Below are positions 15,175 through 17,497 of a stretch of 17,497 bases of DNA, one piece after another. Source of the stretch: JBBDRV01 sp040905285 (lineage in GTDB: Bacteria > Bacteroidota > Rhodothermia > Balneolales > Balneolaceae); assembly GCA_040905285.1 (NCBI GenBank), contig JBBDRV010000222.1, positions 1 through 17,497 of the forward strand, in the 5' to 3' direction. Within the stretch, counting starts at the first letter, position 1. Every line of letters begins with the position of its first letter. The notes below the pieces were generated by a model that worked only from the letters and a program-made list of their open reading frames with translations, was not told where the DNA came from and ran no database searches. The translations under genes were made by a program, and so were the position numbers.

Positions 15175-15198
15175 AAACATAAACTGTTGATTATGTTT
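15175..15198. terminator. AT-only hairpin after yggS, possible weak terminator
   Basis: Arms AAACATAA (15175-15182) and TTATGTTT (15191-15198) pair perfectly around an 8-base loop, starting seven bases after the yggS stop. There is no GC in the core and only TTTTA follows, so termination would be weak. Confidence 0.25.
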
Positions 15199-15296
15199 TA
15201 GTTTATTACCTTATATCTATCAAATTTTGTATCAGAAAACCTCCTTCGGTTGCAATCTGAACGTATTAACCATTTCAATACAGAGCTTCTCCGGAT

Positions 15297-15923
15297 ATGA
15301 AACTTACAGCAATTGAAATAAAACAGCAGACATTCGATAAATCAATCAGAGGGTATGACCCTGCTGAAGTCCAGGCGTTCCTGAACCTGACGGCCAACGA
15401 ATGGGAACATCTGGTGGCCCGGAACAAAGAGCTGGAAGAGCAGATAGAAAAGCTGAATGATAAACTGAAGCATTACGAGCGGGTCGAATCCGCATTGCAT
15501 GAAACACTCCAGACAGCCAAGGAGTCGGCTGAACAGAAACTGAAGAGCGCAAAAAAGGACTCCAGAAATATTATTGAAAAGGCAGAAATGGAAGCCGATC
15601 ATGTCGTCCGCGAAGCAAACCAGCAGAGACAGCAGATCCGTCAAAGCATACTCGGCCTGCTGGACCGTCGCAAGGAAATTATCGGCGGCATCCGGTCCTA
15701 TCTTGAAATGGCCAGGGAATCCCTCGGCAAATTCACCGATGACGAAGCCGGGTTATTTGACATTCCGGCCAAAGAGATGGCAGATTCCGGGGAGCACCGG
15801 CAGACTTCCCCTCCGGCAGGCCCCGATAAGGAAAAACGCGACGGGAAGCCACCGGAAGCCGGCAAACCGCCTTCTCCTTCTGATACCGAAGATATGGATG
15901 ATATCCTGGATGAGATAGACTAA
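15297..15923 (+). CDS. DivIVA domain-containing protein
   Basis: A 208-residue cytoplasmic coiled-coil protein. Residues 1-40 are a typical DivIVA head: M-K-L-T-A-I-E-I-K-Q-Q-x-F-x-K-S-I-R-G-Y-D-P-A-E-V-Q-A-F-L, with the R-G-Y-D-P-x-E-V hallmark, which in Gram-positive bacteria inserts into curved membrane at poles and septa. Residues about 41-150 are heptad-rich coiled coil (HLVARNKELEEQIEKLNDKLKHYE), and the last 50 residues are a low-complexity Pro/Lys/Asp tail ending DDILDEID. DivIVA proteins organise cell poles or septum and recruit partners. DivIVA is rare in the FCB group. The role here is probably in division or wall growth, inferred from domain and from the yggS neighbour. The start is the only ATG before the conserved head. 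Confidence 0.9.
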   Translation: MKLTAIEIKQQTFDKSIRGYDPAEVQAFLNLTANEWEHLVARNKELEEQIEKLNDKLKHYERVESALHETLQTAKESAEQKLKSAKKDSRNIIEKAEMEADHVVREANQQRQQIRQSILGLLDRRKEIIGGIRSYLEMARESLGKFTDDEAGLFDIPAKEMADSGEHRQTSPPAGPDKEKRDGKPPEAGKPPSPSDTEDMDDILDEID

Positions 15924-16144
15924 TTTTTTTTTCGTCCCCGTGCAGGGCCTGCAGAAGAATTGTTTAAGACAAGCGGCGGCTGAATCGTTGCCGGCCCTTT
16001 AAGTGCCTTCCCCAGTGTCCGGACAGAATCTACGTCAGCCTGCTGTTCATGCCGTCTTAACGGCTTGCGGAACCGGAAAGCCTTGAAAAGATTTGAAAAT
16101 AGAGCGTTTATTATTGACGTTTTATTCGTAATTTTTACTTGCAT
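15920..16144 (-). CDS. Possible small basic protein of unknown function
   Basis: A 74-codon ATG-started frame that fills most of the 282-base gap between the DivIVA gene and the acidic-protein gene. Its stop overlaps the divIVA stop by four bases. The product is basic (FRFRKPLRRHE, C-terminal RGRKKN), with no cysteine, signal peptide or known domain. Codons in the middle are GC-ending, as in real genes here, but there is no ribosome-binding site and its 5' end overlaps the candidate promoter of the next gene. I do not recognise it and it may be chance. Confidence 0.3.
   Translation of the reverse strand: MQVKITNKTSIINALFSNLFKAFRFRKPLRRHEQQADVDSVRTLGKALKGPATIQPPLVLNNSSAGPARGRKKN
16107..16136 (+). 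promoter_or_regulatory. Candidate promoter of the acidic-protein gene
   Basis: TTTA (16107-16110), 18 bp, TAATTTTT (16129-16136), about 65 bases before the ATG at 16206. It has the same layout as the other promoter-like sites in the window. Confidence 0.35.
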
Positions 16145-16205
16145 AGATCATCTGTTTCTGTTTTAATGCCAGTAAGAACCAAACCATCATCTAGTCCCCT
16201 GATTC

Positions 16206-16982
16206 ATGAGCTTTGACGGTTTTGACGATGATTTCTATTGGAATGAGTACCAATGGGAGGCTCATCTGGATGAACTTGAGAAGAAGAGCGAGCAGTTGCG
16301 CAAGTTCATTACATCTGATCCCAAAGGCAACATACCCCGCTGGATTCTTCTTCTTCGCGAAAACATCGACGAGGATGAGGCTGTGGATGCGTTTATAGAG
16401 GAAGAACTGTTACTGGATGAAGCCTATTTTCCCGAAGATGAAGATGACTGGGAAGAGGAGGAGGATGACCTTGACGATGACGAGCTTTTCCTGGAAAACG
16501 AAGATCTTTTCTTTCCCGAAGAAGAGGAGGATGAAGATGATATTGAAAAGGGAGAGGAATGGAAGTTCCTGAGTGACGAATTCACCCATTCCGACTACGG
16601 ATCTCTGGAAAATCTGCATACCTACAATACCGCAAAGATCCTGGCGGTTGATATTCTCAAATGGGCAGAAGCCATCCCTGAACAATATCGTAACCCCGCC
16701 TATCATGATTTCATAGGTGAAATTTTAAAAATTGGAGCCAAGCTGGCCGGCGGTTATTCATTCGGCTATGAGCGGGATTACCTGGGAGGAAATATCGCCT
16801 ATAATAAAAAAGGTCTTTATTGTGCCAATAATGCGCTTCAACTCCTCCAAAAGCAGAAAAAAGCCCCGTACATGTCGCCGGTGACCTACAGGAAACTGCA
16901 TAACAGGCTGTTTGATCTCCGGAATGACATAGGCATTTATATCCAGGAGCTGCGGGATCGGTTCAACTTTGGCCTTGAGTAA
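16206..16982 (+). CDS. Highly acidic protein of unknown function
   Basis: A 258-residue protein I cannot assign. Three parts are visible. Residues 1-50 are a helical head (aromatic-rich start, then LDELEKKSEQLRKF). Residues 52-118 are extremely acidic: about 40 of 67 are Asp or Glu, with interspersed Phe/Leu/Trp. Residues about 120-258 are a mostly helical domain (SLENLHTYNTAKILAVDILKWAEAIPEQYR, then GEILKIGAKLAGGY and a final RLFDLRNDIGIYIQELRDRF), reminiscent of a helical bundle. There is no signal peptide or membrane helix, so it should be cytoplasmic. It has a candidate promoter of its own and no operon partner. An acidic middle with hydrophobic insertions may bind basic proteins or nucleic-acid-binding surfaces, but that is a guess. 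Confidence 0.75.
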   Translation: MSFDGFDDDFYWNEYQWEAHLDELEKKSEQLRKFITSDPKGNIPRWILLLRENIDEDEAVDAFIEEELLLDEAYFPEDEDDWEEEEDDLDDDELFLENEDLFFPEEEEDEDDIEKGEEWKFLSDEFTHSDYGSLENLHTYNTAKILAVDILKWAEAIPEQYRNPAYHDFIGEILKIGAKLAGGYSFGYERDYLGGNIAYNKKGLYCANNALQLLQKQKKAPYMSPVTYRKLHNRLFDLRNDIGIYIQELRDRFNFGLE

Positions 16983-17000
16983 AGCGAATCCGGCTAAACA

Positions 17001-17012
17001 GAACACGTGTTC
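17001..17012. repeat. Perfect 12-base palindrome GAACACGTGTTC
   Basis: A self-complementary site in the 87-base gap between two convergent genes. It could be a protein-binding site. It is too short, and has no T-run, to be a terminator. Confidence 0.4.
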
Positions 17013-17069
17013 CGCGCATTTCCAGTGCCTTTAAAATGCCGGTCGGCAGAGAGACAGCAAATAGACAGA

Positions 17070-17497
17070 TTACTCGTTTTCTTCATCGTCTTCCCAGATC
17101 GCAACCTGTCTGAATTCCACCGAGTTACCCCCCGCCCGAAACATGCTTTCGGTATTCATCTTCATGGAGATATTGCCATGGATATCAACCGCGATAAATC
17201 CGGCATCACCGGCTTCAAGCCGTTCATCCAGCATAAAATCCAGTGCCTCATCCAGACTGCTTTCCGTGAATTCCATATAGCTGGCAATGGTTCGTGCGGA
17301 TACGTGCCTCATAATCTCTTCACCTGACCCTGTAGCTGAAATGGCCACCAGACTGTTTGCGTAGGTACCGGACCCGATAATGGGAACATCCCCGATCCGG
17401 CCGTACATCTTGTTGGTCATACCGCCGGTTGAGGTGGCTGAGGCAAGATGTCCGTTTCTGTCCAGTGCAACGGCGCCCACGGTCCCGAAGCCGGATT
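17070..17497 (-). CDS. Isoaspartyl peptidase/L-asparaginase (Ntn-hydrolase), C-terminal part
   Basis: The right edge cuts this gene; the visible 142 codons cover nearly the whole beta subunit. The family cleaves itself before a Thr, which becomes the catalytic nucleophile. Here that Thr is encoded at 17483-17481, in S-G-F-G-T-V-G-A-V-A-L-D. Further family blocks are A-T-S-T-G-G-M-T-N-K, G-R-I-G-D-V-P-I-I-G-S-G-T-Y-A (substrate-binding Arg and Asp), A-T-G-S-G-E and G-F-I-A-V-D. These enzymes hydrolyse isoaspartyl dipeptides and asparagine. The C-terminus ends in an acidic tail (WEDDEENE). An internal GTG at 17480 is not a real start, because the nucleophile lies just before it. It converges with the acidic-protein gene. 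Confidence 0.93.
   Translation of the reverse strand, partial: SGFGTVGAVALDRNGHLASATSTGGMTNKMYGRIGDVPIIGSGTYANSLVAISATGSGEEIMRHVSARTIASYMEFTESSLDEALDFMLDERLEAGDAGFIAVDIHGNISMKMNTESMFRAGGNSVEFRQVAIWEDDEENE

Overview
This is a 17.5 kb stretch of a bacterial chromosome, with mostly housekeeping and conserved genes. It probably comes from the FCB group, and most likely from Balneolota or a relative within Rhodothermia. The evidence is: promoter-like sites of the Bacteroidota type (TTTG/TTTA, 18-19 bp, TAnnTTT) with almost no Shine-Dalgarno sequences; a DUF4168 protein; a nif3 / CT398-like pair upstream of rnpB; and a DivIVA-domain gene next to yggS, which is unusual for Bacteroidota proper. The lineage is inferred, since there is no rRNA or other marker here. 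I see no prophage, insertion sequence, CRISPR array, tRNA or defence cassette.

Left part (1-4646). A DUF72 (YecE-like) gene runs off the left edge on the minus strand and is divergent from a sodium:solute symporter. Two tandem paralogous serine hydrolases (beta-lactamase/PBP fold) follow on the minus strand. One looks secreted and the other is a predicted lipoprotein. Their cores align without gaps.

Middle (4647-10962). A large protein carries two GT2-like glycosyltransferase domains and TPR-like segments. It converges on a SirB1/transglutaminase-like gene. A likely operon follows: a site-2 protease (M50), a small TPR-like lipoprotein and smpB. A structured, REP-like intergenic stretch lies after smpB and ends in a bidirectional terminator shared with the facing DUF4168 gene.

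Right part (10963-17497). After the DUF4168 gene comes the RNase P RNA gene (minus strand, about 418 nt, with a recognisable P1 helix, P3 helix and terminator). Upstream of it on the same strand is the nif3 operon. Its second gene is a CT398-type coiled-coil protein whose zinc ribbon has lost all four cysteines. Divergent from nif3 is yggS (PLP-binding protein), followed by a DivIVA-domain gene. Then come a very acidic protein of unknown function and, facing it, the C-terminal part of an isoaspartyl peptidase/asparaginase, cut by the right edge.

I did not find a clearly new multi-gene system. The points most worth a second look are the cysteine-free zinc ribbon, the yggS-divIVA pair, the hairpin cluster after smpB, the overlapping divergent nif3/yggS promoters, and the acidic orphan protein.
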